The position numbers were made by a program, and so were the translations under genes. The notes below the pieces were generated by a model. The model was not told the origin of the DNA. It searched no databases and saw only the letters and a program-made list of their open reading frames with translations. Positions 45,748 to 54,830 of a stretch of DNA of 60,965 nt are shown here, piece by piece; within the stretch, counting starts at the first letter, position 1, and each line of letters begins with the position of its first letter. Location: positions 1-60,965 of the forward strand of contig JAHEFK010000017.1 in assembly GCA_024640225.1 (NCBI GenBank), read 5' to 3'. The DNA is from Bacteroidota bacterium. GTDB taxonomy: Bacteria; Bacteroidota; Bacteroidia; Chitinophagales; Chitinophagaceae.

Positions 45748-46575
45748 TTATTCGATACTTACCGTAATTGGCAAGGTAAAGATTACAGGAACTGCTTTAC
45801 CATTTTGTTTACCTGCTTTCCATTTTGGAAAACTTCTAACAATACGAAGCGCTTCCTCATCTAAGCCATAACCAACGCCACGTACTAATTTTACATCGGA
45901 GATACTTCCTTCGCTATCAACTATGAAACGAACCGTAACACGTGCCATATCTTGACCAGATTCTCTCGCTGCATCCGATACTCTGAAGTGCTTTTGAATA
46001 AAGTCGGTCATAGCTTTTTCACCACCCGGAAATTCTGGCATTTGTTCAACCCAAGTTACCGGAGCAGGAGGCGCATCACTAACTACGCCATTAGATGGTC
46101 CCTCGCTACCATCACCCGGAGGGGTAATAGCATTGATGTCACCAGGGCCTTCATTTTTAGTTTCCGGACCAGCAGCAGCTGTTTTTAATTCCTCTTTTGT
46201 TGGTGGCGGATCTACCACTTCTTCGTCTTTAACAACTTCAGGAGGTGTAAATTTTACCGTAGGGCGCGGAGGTGCTGGTGGCATTTTAGGTGGTGGTGGC
46301 GGTTCTGGTTTTTTAGGATCCAATGGTGGTGGTTCCTTCATCACCAATTCGCGCTTACTTGTTTTGGGTGCTTCTAAATTTTCAACTACTCCAGAAATTA
46401 GTCTGATAACTAAAGGAATAGCAACTAAAAGAAACATAATAGCCAAAACAATACCAGCCGCTCTTTTAGCACGAACAGGATATTGTTTCCTAAGTTCGTA
46501 GCTACCATAAAGCTTATTTCTACCATCAAAGATGATATCGATATAGTCGCTATTTAATATTTTATTAATGTCCAT
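45748..46575 (-). CDS. tonB: Energy transducer TonB
   Basis: A 275-residue protein anchored by one helix (AAGIVLAIMFLLVAIPLVIRL). Its N-terminal cytoplasmic part contains DIIFDGRNKLYGSYELRKQYP, typical of Bacteroidota TonB. A Pro/Lys/Glu-rich periplasmic spacer (about residues 75-165) follows. The C-terminal TonB domain has MPEFPGGEKAMTDFIQKHF, RVTVRFIVDSEGSISDVKLVRG, LDEEALRIVRSFPKWKAGKQNGK and VPVIFTLPI. It passes proton-motive energy to TonB-dependent outer-membrane receptors. Last gene of its operon. Confidence 0.95.
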   Translation of the reverse strand: MDINKILNSDYIDIIFDGRNKLYGSYELRKQYPVRAKRAAGIVLAIMFLLVAIPLVIRLISGVVENLEAPKTSKRELVMKEPPPLDPKKPEPPPPPKMPPAPPRPTVKFTPPEVVKDEEVVDPPPTKEELKTAAAGPETKNEGPGDINAITPPGDGSEGPSNGVVSDAPPAPVTWVEQMPEFPGGEKAMTDFIQKHFRVSDAARESGQDMARVTVRFIVDSEGSISDVKLVRGVGYGLDEEALRIVRSFPKWKAGKQNGKAVPVIFTLPITVSIE

Positions 46576-46607
46576 TTTAAATTTATTAATTTGTTGAGCA
46601 AACTGTA

Positions 46608-47195
46608 CTAAGGTTGTTTAGCATCGGCTTCTGGCACTGCCAAAAACTCTAGTTCAACTGGAGAGATATCAACGATAGCGAACACAGGCACTTCATTAAT
46701 ATTCATTTCATCCAACATATCAACCATGTCTTTATAGGTACTATTCGGTGTAGCTTTAATTAGTACAGCTACATTGTCTTTAGCGCCTAATTCACCGCTT
46801 GCCTTACGTTGTGCTACTTCTTTCATTTTAGCAATGATAATATCTCTAATACCACCGTTAGGTTTGAAATAGGTAGTTTTAATGGTTGGCGGCGCTGTTT
46901 CCGTTGGTATGCCGGTATAATAATATACTCGGTGATGACTACCTAATAATACCGTTAGTGCACACGATTCCTTTAATTGTTGATTTTTAACCTGTTGGTT
47001 AGGATCTTTAAAAGGCATGTTAATTTCCATACTTTTTGGTTTAGACATAGTAGTCGTAAACATAAAGAAGGTAATTAATAAAAAACCTAAATCCACCATC
47101 GGCGTCATATCTACACGGGTAGATCCTTTTTTTGCTTTCTTGACCCCGGGGCCTTTCTTATGCCCCCCTTTGTCGGAGACGTCCATTTCAGCCAT
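46608..47195 (-). CDS. exbD: ExbD/TolR family protein (second copy)
   Basis: A 195-residue protein with a basic N-terminus, the ExbD signature RVDMTPMVDLGFLLITFFMFTTTM (the Asp in the helix is the proton-carrying residue) and a periplasmic domain ending EMNINEVPVFAIVDISPVE. It forms the ExbB-ExbD motor with the two neighbours. It is shorter and more basic at the start than the other ExbD of the operon. Confidence 0.93.
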   Translation of the reverse strand: MAEMDVSDKGGHKKGPGVKKAKKGSTRVDMTPMVDLGFLLITFFMFTTTMSKPKSMEINMPFKDPNQQVKNQQLKESCALTVLLGSHHRVYYYTGIPTETAPPTIKTTYFKPNGGIRDIIIAKMKEVAQRKASGELGAKDNVAVLIKATPNSTYKDMVDMLDEMNINEVPVFAIVDISPVELEFLAVPEADAKQP

Positions 47196-47222
47196 GGTAT
47201 ATTATTTTAATTCGTTTATAAA

Positions 47223-47876
47223 TTATTTTTTAGCTGTTGATGATTCGTACGCTGCAGTACCTTGAGGTATTGCCTCTAAATCGGTCAACAAATTAAATCG
47301 GTATATGCTTAAGCCAGCAAACGTAGATAAGATATTTTTAATAACAGGATAAGCGGTTTTGCTATCTGCTTTAATAAATATGCGTAAATTAGGATTTACA
47401 TAGCGTGCTTCATTTACCCATACTGCAAATTCGTTTGCTGTATTTGCCGATGAAGAATCTAAAGGAATACCTGCTACGGTTTTATCCATTTGTTTTTGTT
47501 GGCCAGGAGTAGCTGCTAAATAAGATTTTAATTCATTGAAAGGAACCCCTACAGAAGAACCATATTTGAATTTAGTAATCTCTTCAGGCGTTAAATCTAA
47601 ACCTCTAGAAGCATTAATACTATTGATCATTTCCTCGCGTTTGCTTTGATTGTCGATAGAGAAGAACAAGCGTCCGTTCTCATCAACAGTAATCAGCATT
47701 ACATTAGCATCCGGCTGCGGAATGTCAGAAATAGATGAAGGCGTTTTTACAACCACGGGCTCATCTGGCTTAAACTTGGTAGCCAACATGAAAAAGGTAA
47801 GTAGCAAAAAGGCAACATCACACATAGCCGTCATATCGACTACGGTACTCTTGCGTGGTATTTTTACTTTTGGCAT
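47223..47876 (-). CDS. exbD: ExbD/TolR family protein (first copy)
   Basis: A 217-residue ExbD with TVVDMTAMCDVAFLLLTFFMLATKF, where the conserved helix Asp is retained, and a long periplasmic domain (LRIFIKADSKTAYPVIKNILSTFAGLSIYRFNLLTDLE). Two consecutive ExbD genes between exbB and tonB are a standard Bacteroidota arrangement; the two copies probably form a mixed motor. It follows exbB by 72 bp. Confidence 0.93.
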   Translation of the reverse strand: MPKVKIPRKSTVVDMTAMCDVAFLLLTFFMLATKFKPDEPVVVKTPSSISDIPQPDANVMLITVDENGRLFFSIDNQSKREEMINSINASRGLDLTPEEITKFKYGSSVGVPFNELKSYLAATPGQQKQMDKTVAGIPLDSSSANTANEFAVWVNEARYVNPNLRIFIKADSKTAYPVIKNILSTFAGLSIYRFNLLTDLEAIPQGTAAYESSTAKK

Positions 47877-47948
47877 GGTTTATACGTTCTATTTTAATTA
47901 AGACACAAAATGAATTCAATTCCACAATGAAGGGAATAAATTTATTGC

Positions 47949-48758
47949 TTATTTATAATTAGCAACAAAGCTTTGTGTTAAAGTAAAACCACTCTCATCG
48001 ATAGAATACGTAACACCATCGATCATCGTTGTAAAGAAGTTATAACCAATGATAGCAAAGAACGATGTACCAATACCTAAAGCGGTGTTATAAAGCGCCT
48101 CGGAGATACCTGCTGCTAATGCAGAAGAATCTGGTGCACCTGCTTGACCCATTGCATCAAATGAACGAATCATACCTAATACCGTACCTAACAAACCTAA
48201 TAAAGTAGCAACTGATGCAATAGTAGATAAGAATACTAAATTCTTTTCCATCATTGGCAATTCTAAAGCTGTTGCTTCTTCGATTTCTTTTTGGATATTA
48301 GCTACTTTTTGATCGGTATCTAATTCGGTGTTGCTAATCATTTCTTTGTATTTTGTTAATCCTGCACGCATTACATTACCTACAGAACCGCTTTGCTTGT
48401 CGCACTCTGCGATAGCAGCATCTACATTTTTGTTAGCTAAATGATATTGTACTTTTCTTACGAATTCAGCACCATCAATTTTTCCTTTTGCTTTAACGAT
48501 AGTAAGTGCACGCTCAATAATAAAAGTAATAAGTGTTAACAAGGTACCCATCAACATTGGTACAACAGGACCACCTAAATACATTTTTCCTAATACAGTA
48601 TCATGTCCTGCATTTTTCATTACGCCTAAGAAGAAACCCCATGAAATCGCAATACATGCTACTACGATACCTAAGTTCATCATAAAATTGTTGCCATTTT
48701 TTGGCTTACCTGCATGAGATCCAGTGTTTTTTGCTGCGGCTGTTTTTACGTCTGCCAT
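47949..48758 (-). CDS. exbB: MotA/TolQ/ExbB proton channel family protein
   Basis: A 269-residue membrane protein with helices near residues 25-45, 65-85, 165-190 and 215-240. The signature is FLSTIASVATLLGLLGTVLGMIRSFDAM, then AGISEALYNTALGIGTSFFAIIGYNFF. An extra N-terminal helix before the standard three is typical of this phylum. First gene of the operon, with a -7 box (TATCTTTG, 48812-48819). Confidence 0.94.
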   Translation of the reverse strand: MADVKTAAAKNTGSHAGKPKNGNNFMMNLGIVVACIAISWGFFLGVMKNAGHDTVLGKMYLGGPVVPMLMGTLLTLITFIIERALTIVKAKGKIDGAEFVRKVQYHLANKNVDAAIAECDKQSGSVGNVMRAGLTKYKEMISNTELDTDQKVANIQKEIEEATALELPMMEKNLVFLSTIASVATLLGLLGTVLGMIRSFDAMGQAGAPDSSALAAGISEALYNTALGIGTSFFAIIGYNFFTTMIDGVTYSIDESGFTLTQSFVANYK

Positions 48759-48811
48759 AATTGTTGTTTTTGTTTTTGAATAAATAGTTTTAAATAAACG
48801 AAGTTAGGTTG

Positions 48812-48819
48812 CAAAGATA
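48812..48819 (-). promoter_or_regulatory. exbB operon -7 box
   Basis: TATCTTTG on the minus strand, 53 bp before the ATG, with CTTG near 48839 as a weak -33 element. Confidence 0.6.
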
Positions 48820-49084
48820 GAAGTCACAGTTAAAAAAACAAGTTTGTAAAGAAAAAAGTTTTACAACTTAACTATTTCATAATGTTAACATTATTGATCA
48901 TCTCAAGCATTTGTTTTATATACAGCAAAACGAAAGTAATACGTGATTTAGTATACAAACGCTAATTCATGACATTCAAGCCTTTATATAACTTGTTTTA
49001 CGAGCTTATCTAATAGCAACTGCGGTATTCAAACTTCATTATTTTACTAGAATCTCGTATATTTACGCATCTATTTATTGTATC
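48820..49084. other. Intergenic region between exbB and the small TauE gene
   Basis: An A/T-rich divergent control region with no gene that I can find. It holds the exbB promoter at its left end and a perfect 16-bp palindrome ATAATGTTAACATTAT (48879-48894). Just before the next gene there is a weak TATATTTA box. Confidence 0.6.
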
Positions 49085-49501
49085 ATGACTTTACAAACAC
49101 TTTTAGGACTGATTTTATTGGGCGTTATAGCTGGATTTAGCAGTAGCTTAGTAGGCATAGGAGGCGGTATCATTATCGTTCCGGTATTGGTTTTTGTATT
49201 TGGGTTTGATCAAAAAATAGCGCAAGGCACTTCCTTATTTTTGTTGGCAATGCCGGTTGCCTTAGCAGGCGCTATTACGTATTACAAAGCTGGCAATGTT
49301 GATGTAAAAACAGCACTCGTATTAGCAGCTTGTTTTGTAGTAGGTGGATTTTTGGGCGGGAAACTCGCCAATAAACTTGACACTTTTTATGTAAAAAAAA
49401 TATTTGCCATTTTTATGATTATCATGGCAGTGAAATACTTATTCTTTGATAAACCAAGCGCCCCTAAAGCAACCTTAAAAAATGAAACGCACCAAGATTA
49501 A
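49085..49501 (+). CDS. Half-size TauE/SafE family membrane protein
   Basis: A 138-residue protein with four predicted helices. It contains [52 protein letters not shown], the repeat unit of TauE/SafE anion exporters, followed by [16 protein letters not shown]. Full members (about 250 residues) have two such repeats; this one has a single repeat and would need to dimerise. Its end overlaps the start of asnS by 20 bp, which suggests coupled translation. Confidence 0.85.
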   Translation: MTLQTLLGLILLGVIAGFSSSLVGIGGGIIIVPVLVFVFGFDQKIAQGTSLFLLAMPVALAGAITYYKAGNVDVKTALVLAACFVVGGFLGGKLANKLDTFYVKKIFAIFMIIMAVKYLFFDKPSAPKATLKNETHQD

Positions 49502-50915
49502 TTCGCTATTAAACAGTAAAGAAGTTAACTTCCCCGTATGTGTAAAAGGATGGGTTCGATCTTTTAGAAATAATCAATTTATTGCGCTCAACGACGGTTC
49601 TTGTTTGGCTACCCTACAAGTTGTTGTTGGCCTTGACTTGCTTGATGAAAATACATTAAAACAGATAACGAATGGTGCTGCTATTAGTGTGGAAGGAACG
49701 CTAGTTGCTTCTCAAGGCAAAGGTCAATCCGTAGAAGTAACGGCACAAAAAATTGAAATTTTAGGCACTTGTGATAGCGAAGCATATCCCCTACAATTAA
49801 AAAACAAACCTAGTTTAGAATATTTAAGAGAGCATGCGCATCTACGATTTAGAACCAATGTATTTGGTGCTATTTTTAGAGTACGCCACAGCTTAGCCTT
49901 TGCTATTCATAAGTTCTTTAACGAGAAAGGCTTTGTTTATTTGAACACTCCCATCATCACCGCATCGGATGCAGAAGGTGCCGGCGAAATGTTTCGTGTA
50001 ACTACTCTTCCTTTCGAGCAAACGCCTAAAACAGCTAATGGCGACATTAACTTTGAAGAGGATTTCTTTGGCAGAAGCACCAACCTTACAGTAAGCGGAC
50101 AATTAGAAGCTGAATTAGGCGCCATGGCTTTAGGTGAAGTGTATACCTTTGGACCAACCTTTAGAGCAGAAAACTCTAATACTACCCGCCACCTTGCTGA
50201 GTTTTGGATGATCGAACCAGAAGTTGCTTTCAATGATTTATCAGACAATATGGATTTGGCAGAAGCCTGCATTCAATATTTAATAAATTATGTATTAGAA
50301 CATAATATGGAAGACATCAACTTCTTGGACCAACGATTGGCTGAAGAAGAAAAACAAAAACCTACACAAGACAGAAGTGAATTTGGCTTGATTGAGAAAT
50401 TACGCATGGTGATCGATAACAAATTTGAGCGCATCACCTATACAGAAGCCATCGATATTTTATTACAATCGCCAGCCTACAAAAAGAAAAAATTCAAATA
50501 CGATGTTAGTTGGGGTATTGATATGCAAAGCGAACATGAACGCTATTTAGTTGAAAAGCATTTTAAAAAACCAGTTATTGTAACCGATTATCCAAAAGAC
50601 ATTAAGGCCTTTTATATGCGCCAAAATGAAGATGGCAAAACCGTAGCTGCAATGGACATTTTAGCACCAGGTATTGGAGAAATCGTTGGTGGTTCACAAA
50701 GAGAAGAACGCTACGACAAACTGAAACAACGCATGCAAGAAATGCATATTTCAGAAGAGGAATTGTATTGGTATCTCGACACCCGAAAATTTGGAACTGC
50801 ACCACATGCAGGTTTTGGTTTAGGCTTTGAACGTATGGTATTATTTGTAACCGGCATGGGAAATATTAGAGACGTTATCCCGTTCCCTCGCACACCGAAA
50901 AACGCTTCTTTCTAA
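49482..50915 (+). CDS. asnS: Asparaginyl-tRNA synthetase
   Basis: A 477-residue class IIb synthetase. The N-terminal OB fold ([20 protein letters not shown]) binds the anticodon. The core has [21 protein letters not shown] (motif 2) and the ending [31 protein letters not shown] (motif 3), which is specific to AsnRS. Together with the discrete aspS in this window it indicates direct asparaginylation of tRNA-Asn. Confidence 0.97.
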   Translation: MKRTKINSLLNSKEVNFPVCVKGWVRSFRNNQFIALNDGSCLATLQVVVGLDLLDENTLKQITNGAAISVEGTLVASQGKGQSVEVTAQKIEILGTCDSEAYPLQLKNKPSLEYLREHAHLRFRTNVFGAIFRVRHSLAFAIHKFFNEKGFVYLNTPIITASDAEGAGEMFRVTTLPFEQTPKTANGDINFEEDFFGRSTNLTVSGQLEAELGAMALGEVYTFGPTFRAENSNTTRHLAEFWMIEPEVAFNDLSDNMDLAEACIQYLINYVLEHNMEDINFLDQRLAEEEKQKPTQDRSEFGLIEKLRMVIDNKFERITYTEAIDILLQSPAYKKKKFKYDVSWGIDMQSEHERYLVEKHFKKPVIVTDYPKDIKAFYMRQNEDGKTVAAMDILAPGIGEIVGGSQREERYDKLKQRMQEMHISEEELYWYLDTRKFGTAPHAGFGLGFERMVLFVTGMGNIRDVIPFPRTPKNASF

Positions 50916-50976
50916 ACTATTTTTTTGAAGGCTATGGAATTAGCCTAGATTCGTTTCTTATATAAAAACATAGGTT

Positions 50977-51540
50977 TTGAATTGGAAAACATATAGCAAC
51001 GAATCTGATGAAACGCTTCAACAATTATTTCTAAGTTCTCACAACTTAGTCTTTGTGGGTATTTTATTGGATCGCTATCAGTTACTCCTATTTGGTGTTG
51101 CCATGAATTATTTTAAAAATAAAAGTATGGCCGAAGAAGCAACGCAACAAATTATAGAAATAGCATTAAATAAATGGCCTAAAGAAAAAATAGCAAATGT
51201 AAAAGGTTGGCTATATATCATTATGCGCAATTATTGTTTACAACAATTACGCGATAAAAAAGGAATCGATTCTTTAGATGCGAAGGCATGGATAGACCAA
51301 GAGGATGAAGCCAATCCGTTTTCATTAAGTAATTACTTACCTTATTTAGAAGCCGCTTTACCCAGCTTGCCTGCTAACCAAGAACAATGCATACGATTGT
51401 TTTATTTGCAAGGGAAAAACTATCAAGAAATTATGCATATAACGGGTTACAGCTTTAAAGAAGTAAAAAGTAATTTGCAAAACGGCAAACGCAATTTAAA
51501 AATTAAAATAACGGCAAAACTAAAACAGCATGACGCATAA
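50977..51540 (+). CDS. RNA polymerase sigma-70 family (ECF-like) factor
   Basis: A 187-residue sigma factor. Region 2 covers DRYQLLLFGVAMNYFKNKSMAEEATQQIIEIALNKWPKEKIANVKGWLYIIMRNYCLQQLR. Region 4 is LPSLPANQEQCIRLFYLQGKNYQEIMHITGYSFKEVKSNLQNGKRNLK. There is no ATG before region 2 and a stop codon lies two codons upstream, so TTG 50977 is the only start that keeps the domain whole. Its stop overlaps the next gene by 11 bp. Confidence 0.88.
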   Translation: MNWKTYSNESDETLQQLFLSSHNLVFVGILLDRYQLLLFGVAMNYFKNKSMAEEATQQIIEIALNKWPKEKIANVKGWLYIIMRNYCLQQLRDKKGIDSLDAKAWIDQEDEANPFSLSNYLPYLEAALPSLPANQEQCIRLFYLQGKNYQEIMHITGYSFKEVKSNLQNGKRNLKIKITAKLKQHDA

Positions 51541-51865
51541 TATAGAACCCATAAGCACTGCTGCTATTACTGATTTGCAACTCATTGCCTACCTAGAAGG
51601 CAACTTAAGCGAGGCAGATAAAAGAATGGTAGAAGCCGCTATTTTAGATGACGAAAGCATAGAACAAGCACTCGAAGGATTAGCGATGCTACCCGAAAGT
51701 GATATCAAGAAAATCAAACGCCAGCTTAGTAGCACACTTCATAAACGACTACATCGCAACGAAAAAAGAAAATTAGCCCACTTTACTTGGAAGGATGCAT
51801 TACCCATCTTAATCGTATTAGGCATTGCCCTCCTAGGCTATTTATTTTTACGAATTTTAAAATAA
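51530..51865 (+). CDS. Small membrane protein, possible anti-sigma partner
   Basis: A 111-residue protein with an N-terminal helical region (LQLIAYLEGNLSEADKRMVEAAILDDESIEQALEGL) that resembles the start of anti-sigma factor domains of Bacteroidota. A basic linker and one C-terminal helix (ALPILIVLGIALLGYLFLRIL) follow. No zinc-finger His/Cys set is present. The 11-bp overlap with the sigma gene strongly suggests that it holds that factor at the membrane, which is an inference. Confidence 0.75.
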   Translation: MTHNIEPISTAAITDLQLIAYLEGNLSEADKRMVEAAILDDESIEQALEGLAMLPESDIKKIKRQLSSTLHKRLHRNEKRKLAHFTWKDALPILIVLGIALLGYLFLRILK

Positions 51866-51895
51866 GCAATGCTGAAGCAAAAGCTATAAAAAACG

Positions 51896-51903
51896 TAACT
51901 TGC
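51896..51903 (+). promoter_or_regulatory. coaBC -7 box, TAnnTTGC variant
   Basis: TAACTTGC, 19 bp between the box and the ATG. The same octamer precedes the SDR gene at almost the same distance. Confidence 0.45.
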
Positions 51904-51922
51904 AGTACCACAACTTATAAAC

Positions 51923-53128
51923 ATGAATTTTGAAGGGAAACATATTGTAGTAGCTATCACCGGAAGCATTGCAGCCTATAAAACACCAGAGTTGGTGAGG
52001 CAGTTTGTAAAAGCTGGCGCTGATGTAAAAGTAATCATGACTCCGGATGCAACAAAATTTGTTAGCCCCTTAGTGTTAGCTACCGTTTCTAAAAATGAAG
52101 TACACTATCAAATAAGTTCAGATGCCGCGTGGAATAATCATGTAGCATTGGGCCTTTGGGCAGATCTATTATTAATAGCGCCCTGCAGTGCCAACACCTT
52201 ATCAAAATTAGCAAATGGCAATTGCGACACTATTGTTCAAGCGGTTTATTTATCGGCACGATGCAAGGTTGCTATTGCACCAGCTATGGACGAGGACATG
52301 TATGCCCATCCAAGCACACAAAAAAACATGGACACCCTACGCACTTTTGACAATGTTATTATACCTGCAGCATTTGGGGAATTAGCTAGCGGTCTTATTG
52401 GTCAAGGTAGAATGCCAGAGCCAAGTGAACTAGTAAATATCGCACATGAACTCTTATTTAATAAGGTACTCAGTGGTAAAAAAATACTCATTAACGCTGG
52501 ACCTACTTACGAGAAAATAGATCCTGTTCGTTTCATAGGCAATTTTGCATCGGGCAAAATGGGCATAGCATTGGCGCAACATTGTGCTAATTTAGGCGCC
52601 GAAGTTCAATTAGTTTTAGGACCAAGCACACAAACAATTTCGCATAAACAAATTAACATCACCAAGGTAGTTTCTGCTGATGAAATGTTTAACGCATGTC
52701 TTAGCCATTTGCCAACAAGTGATATTATAATTTTAAGTGCTGCAGTAGCAGATTACAAACCGACGCAGATCGCTGATCAAAAAATTAAAAAAACTAAGCT
52801 AGAAGATGCACCAAGCATTCAACTAGAAAAGACCAAAGATATTTTAGCCCATATAGGGAAAGAAAAAAAAGCACATCAATATCTCGTTGGCTTCGCCTTA
52901 GAAACAAACAATGAACTTGCAAACGCGAAAGAAAAGCTGCATACTAAAAACGCCAACTTAATCATTTTAAATTCACTACAAGATTCAGGTGCTGGATTTG
53001 GTGTAGACACCAATAAAATTACCTTAATTGAAAAGGATAATGAACTAGCCTTTCCATTGATGAGTAAAAAAGAAGTAGCTCGTATTATTGTTGATCATAT
53101 TATAAAAGCACAAACATGCGCAAACTAG
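51923..53128 (+). CDS. coaBC: Bifunctional phosphopantothenoylcysteine decarboxylase/phosphopantothenate-cysteine ligase
   Basis: A 401-residue coenzyme A biosynthesis enzyme. The N-terminal flavoprotein (CoaC) has GSIAAYKTPELVRQFVKAGADVKVIMTP, the catalytic His in NNHVALG, APCSANTLSKLANG and the PAMDEDM substrate clamp. The C-terminal CoaB half has NAGPTYEKIDPVRFIGNFASGKMG, SAAVADYKP and KKTKDI-like Lys residues. It overlaps the DUF4835 gene by 13 bp. Confidence 0.96.
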   Translation: MNFEGKHIVVAITGSIAAYKTPELVRQFVKAGADVKVIMTPDATKFVSPLVLATVSKNEVHYQISSDAAWNNHVALGLWADLLLIAPCSANTLSKLANGNCDTIVQAVYLSARCKVAIAPAMDEDMYAHPSTQKNMDTLRTFDNVIIPAAFGELASGLIGQGRMPEPSELVNIAHELLFNKVLSGKKILINAGPTYEKIDPVRFIGNFASGKMGIALAQHCANLGAEVQLVLGPSTQTISHKQINITKVVSADEMFNACLSHLPTSDIIILSAAVADYKPTQIADQKIKKTKLEDAPSIQLEKTKDILAHIGKEKKAHQYLVGFALETNNELANAKEKLHTKNANLIILNSLQDSGAGFGVDTNKITLIEKDNELAFPLMSKKEVARIIVDHIIKAQTCAN

Positions 53129-54030
53129 TACTTTTTCTTATAGCTGTTAGCTGTTTTTACAAAGCAGGGTCGCAAGAGATTAATTGTAAGATTAAAATCA
53201 TGTCGGATCGCATTCAGAATGTAGACAAACAAATTTTTACCAATATTGAAAATTCAATTCGAGATTTTATCAATCAACGAAAATGGACGAATGATGAGTT
53301 TCAGCCAGAAGAGCGTATTGACATGAATATATTGATCAATCTACTTTCAAAAACTGAAGACGATATTTATGCGGCGACCTTTTCGATACAAACATCACGT
53401 CCTGTTTATAACGCCAGTTATACCAGTGCCTTAGTAAATCATGTCGACAAAGATGTAGTGTTTAAAATAAATCAATACACACAAATACAATTTGACGAAA
53501 ATAGAATCAGCGGGAATGACGCCATGGCTAGTAATTTAAGCGCTTTAATAGCCTATTATGTCTATATTTCTTTAGGCTTAGATTATGACAGTTATAAATT
53601 AAATAGTGGCACCCCTTATTACAACAAAGCACTGAATATTGTTAACAATGCACCAGAAGAAGGCAAGAACATTAGTGGATGGAAAGCTATAGAAGGCACA
53701 AAAAATAGATATTGGTTAATTGACCAGTTATTAAACCCACGATTCGCAGGACTTCGATCTTATATATACACCTATCACCGAGAAGGATTCGATCAGCTCA
53801 TTGCAAAGCCAGAAGAAGCAAAAGCTAAAATATTAGCGGGCATTCCCACTTTAGGCCTCATTCAAAAAGAAAATCCAGGCGCATTTTTATTACAGTTTTT
53901 CTTTAATGCAAAAAGTGATGAGCTTACTAAATTACTAGCGTTAGTACCTCAAGAGAAAAGAGGCACTTACATTAATTTATTAATGCAAATGGATGTTACC
54001 AATGCTAATAAGTATAACAATTTAAAATAG
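53116..54030 (+). CDS. DUF4835 family exported protein
   Basis: A 304-residue protein with a signal peptide (VLFLIAVSCFYKAGSQE) and the DUF4835 pattern: NVDKQIFTNIENSIRDFINQRKWTNDEF, FSIQTSRPVYNASYTSALVNHVDKDVVF, LIAYYVYISLGLDYDSYKLNSGTPYY and a closing MQMDVTNANKYNNL. The family stands behind coaBC in many Bacteroidota and its function is unknown. In most of those genomes recN follows; here a glycosyltransferase does. Confidence 0.9.
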   Translation: MRKLVLFLIAVSCFYKAGSQEINCKIKIMSDRIQNVDKQIFTNIENSIRDFINQRKWTNDEFQPEERIDMNILINLLSKTEDDIYAATFSIQTSRPVYNASYTSALVNHVDKDVVFKINQYTQIQFDENRISGNDAMASNLSALIAYYVYISLGLDYDSYKLNSGTPYYNKALNIVNNAPEEGKNISGWKAIEGTKNRYWLIDQLLNPRFAGLRSYIYTYHREGFDQLIAKPEEAKAKILAGIPTLGLIQKENPGAFLLQFFFNAKSDELTKLLALVPQEKRGTYINLLMQMDVTNANKYNNLK

Positions 54031-54042
54031 CATTGCCCCAAT

Positions 54043-54795
54043 ATGCATCAATTATCTGCCGTCATTATCACCTTAAACGAAGCACGCAATTTAGAGCAAT
54101 GCTTACAATCCTTGGAAGGTATTGCAGATGAGATTATTGTCTTAGATTCCTTTTCTACCGATGCTACCCTAGCTATTGCAAAAAAATATAATTGCCATAT
54201 TGTGCAGGAAAAATTCATAGGATTTGGACCACAAAAAAACAAAGCTATTGCATTGGCAAGTAACGATTGGATTTTATCAATAGATGCTGACGAGTGCCTT
54301 TCTGAAGCATTAAGAATGTCCTTATTAAATTGGAAACAATCAAAAGCTAATGGCGTTTTATACGCAATGAATAGACGCACCAATTATGCAGGGCATTGGA
54401 TTCGCTTTTGCGGTTGGTATCCAGATACTTTATTACGACTTTTCAATAGACATCAAGCACAATTTTCTTCAGCTTTAGTTCATGAAGAAGTAATTTTTGA
54501 AAAGCACTTAAAAGTACTTCCATTAAAAGGAGATATTTTACACTATAGCTTTCCTTTTGTATTTACCCATTTAAGAAAAATTGTAAAATATGCAGCTATA
54601 GGAGCCGAGCATGATATACAAAATGGAAAAAACTGTAGTGCCTTCAAATACTATATTGTTCCATTATGGATTTTCATTACACAGTATATTATTAAGTTAG
54701 GCATACTAGATGGGAAAGCGGGTTGGAAAGTATGTTATTACTCTGCCTTAGCAGCCAAAAGAAAATATGGATTCATTCGCAATGCTGCCAAATAA
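54043..54795 (+). CDS. Glycosyltransferase family 2 (WaaE/KdtX-like)
   Basis: A 250-residue GT-A enzyme: LSAVIITLNEARNLEQCLQSL binds UDP, SIDADECLS carries the DxD metal site, and MNRRTNYAGHWIRFCGWYPDTLLRLFNR plus VHEEV are typical of the WaaE/KdtX group that decorates the LPS core. The C-terminus has a hydrophobic amphipathic region that may touch the membrane. It starts 12 bp after DUF4835 and ends at a terminator. Confidence 0.88.
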   Translation: MHQLSAVIITLNEARNLEQCLQSLEGIADEIIVLDSFSTDATLAIAKKYNCHIVQEKFIGFGPQKNKAIALASNDWILSIDADECLSEALRMSLLNWKQSKANGVLYAMNRRTNYAGHWIRFCGWYPDTLLRLFNRHQAQFSSALVHEEVIFEKHLKVLPLKGDILHYSFPFVFTHLRKIVKYAAIGAEHDIQNGKNCSAFKYYIVPLWIFITQYIIKLGILDGKAGWKVCYYSALAAKRKYGFIRNAAK

Positions 54796-54828
54796 AAAAT
54801 CCCTACTCATCGGTAGGGATTTTTTATT
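54794..54828. terminator. Terminator between glycosyltransferase and FN3 protein genes
   Basis: AAAAATCCCTAC-TCATCG-GTAGGGATTTTTT lies between convergent genes and can act in both directions. Confidence 0.85.
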
Positions 54829-54830
54829 AT

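Noticed and set aside
46133-46501. Gly/Ser-rich open frame opposite tonB
   Set aside because: It is the antisense of the Pro-rich TonB spacer; composition alone explains it.
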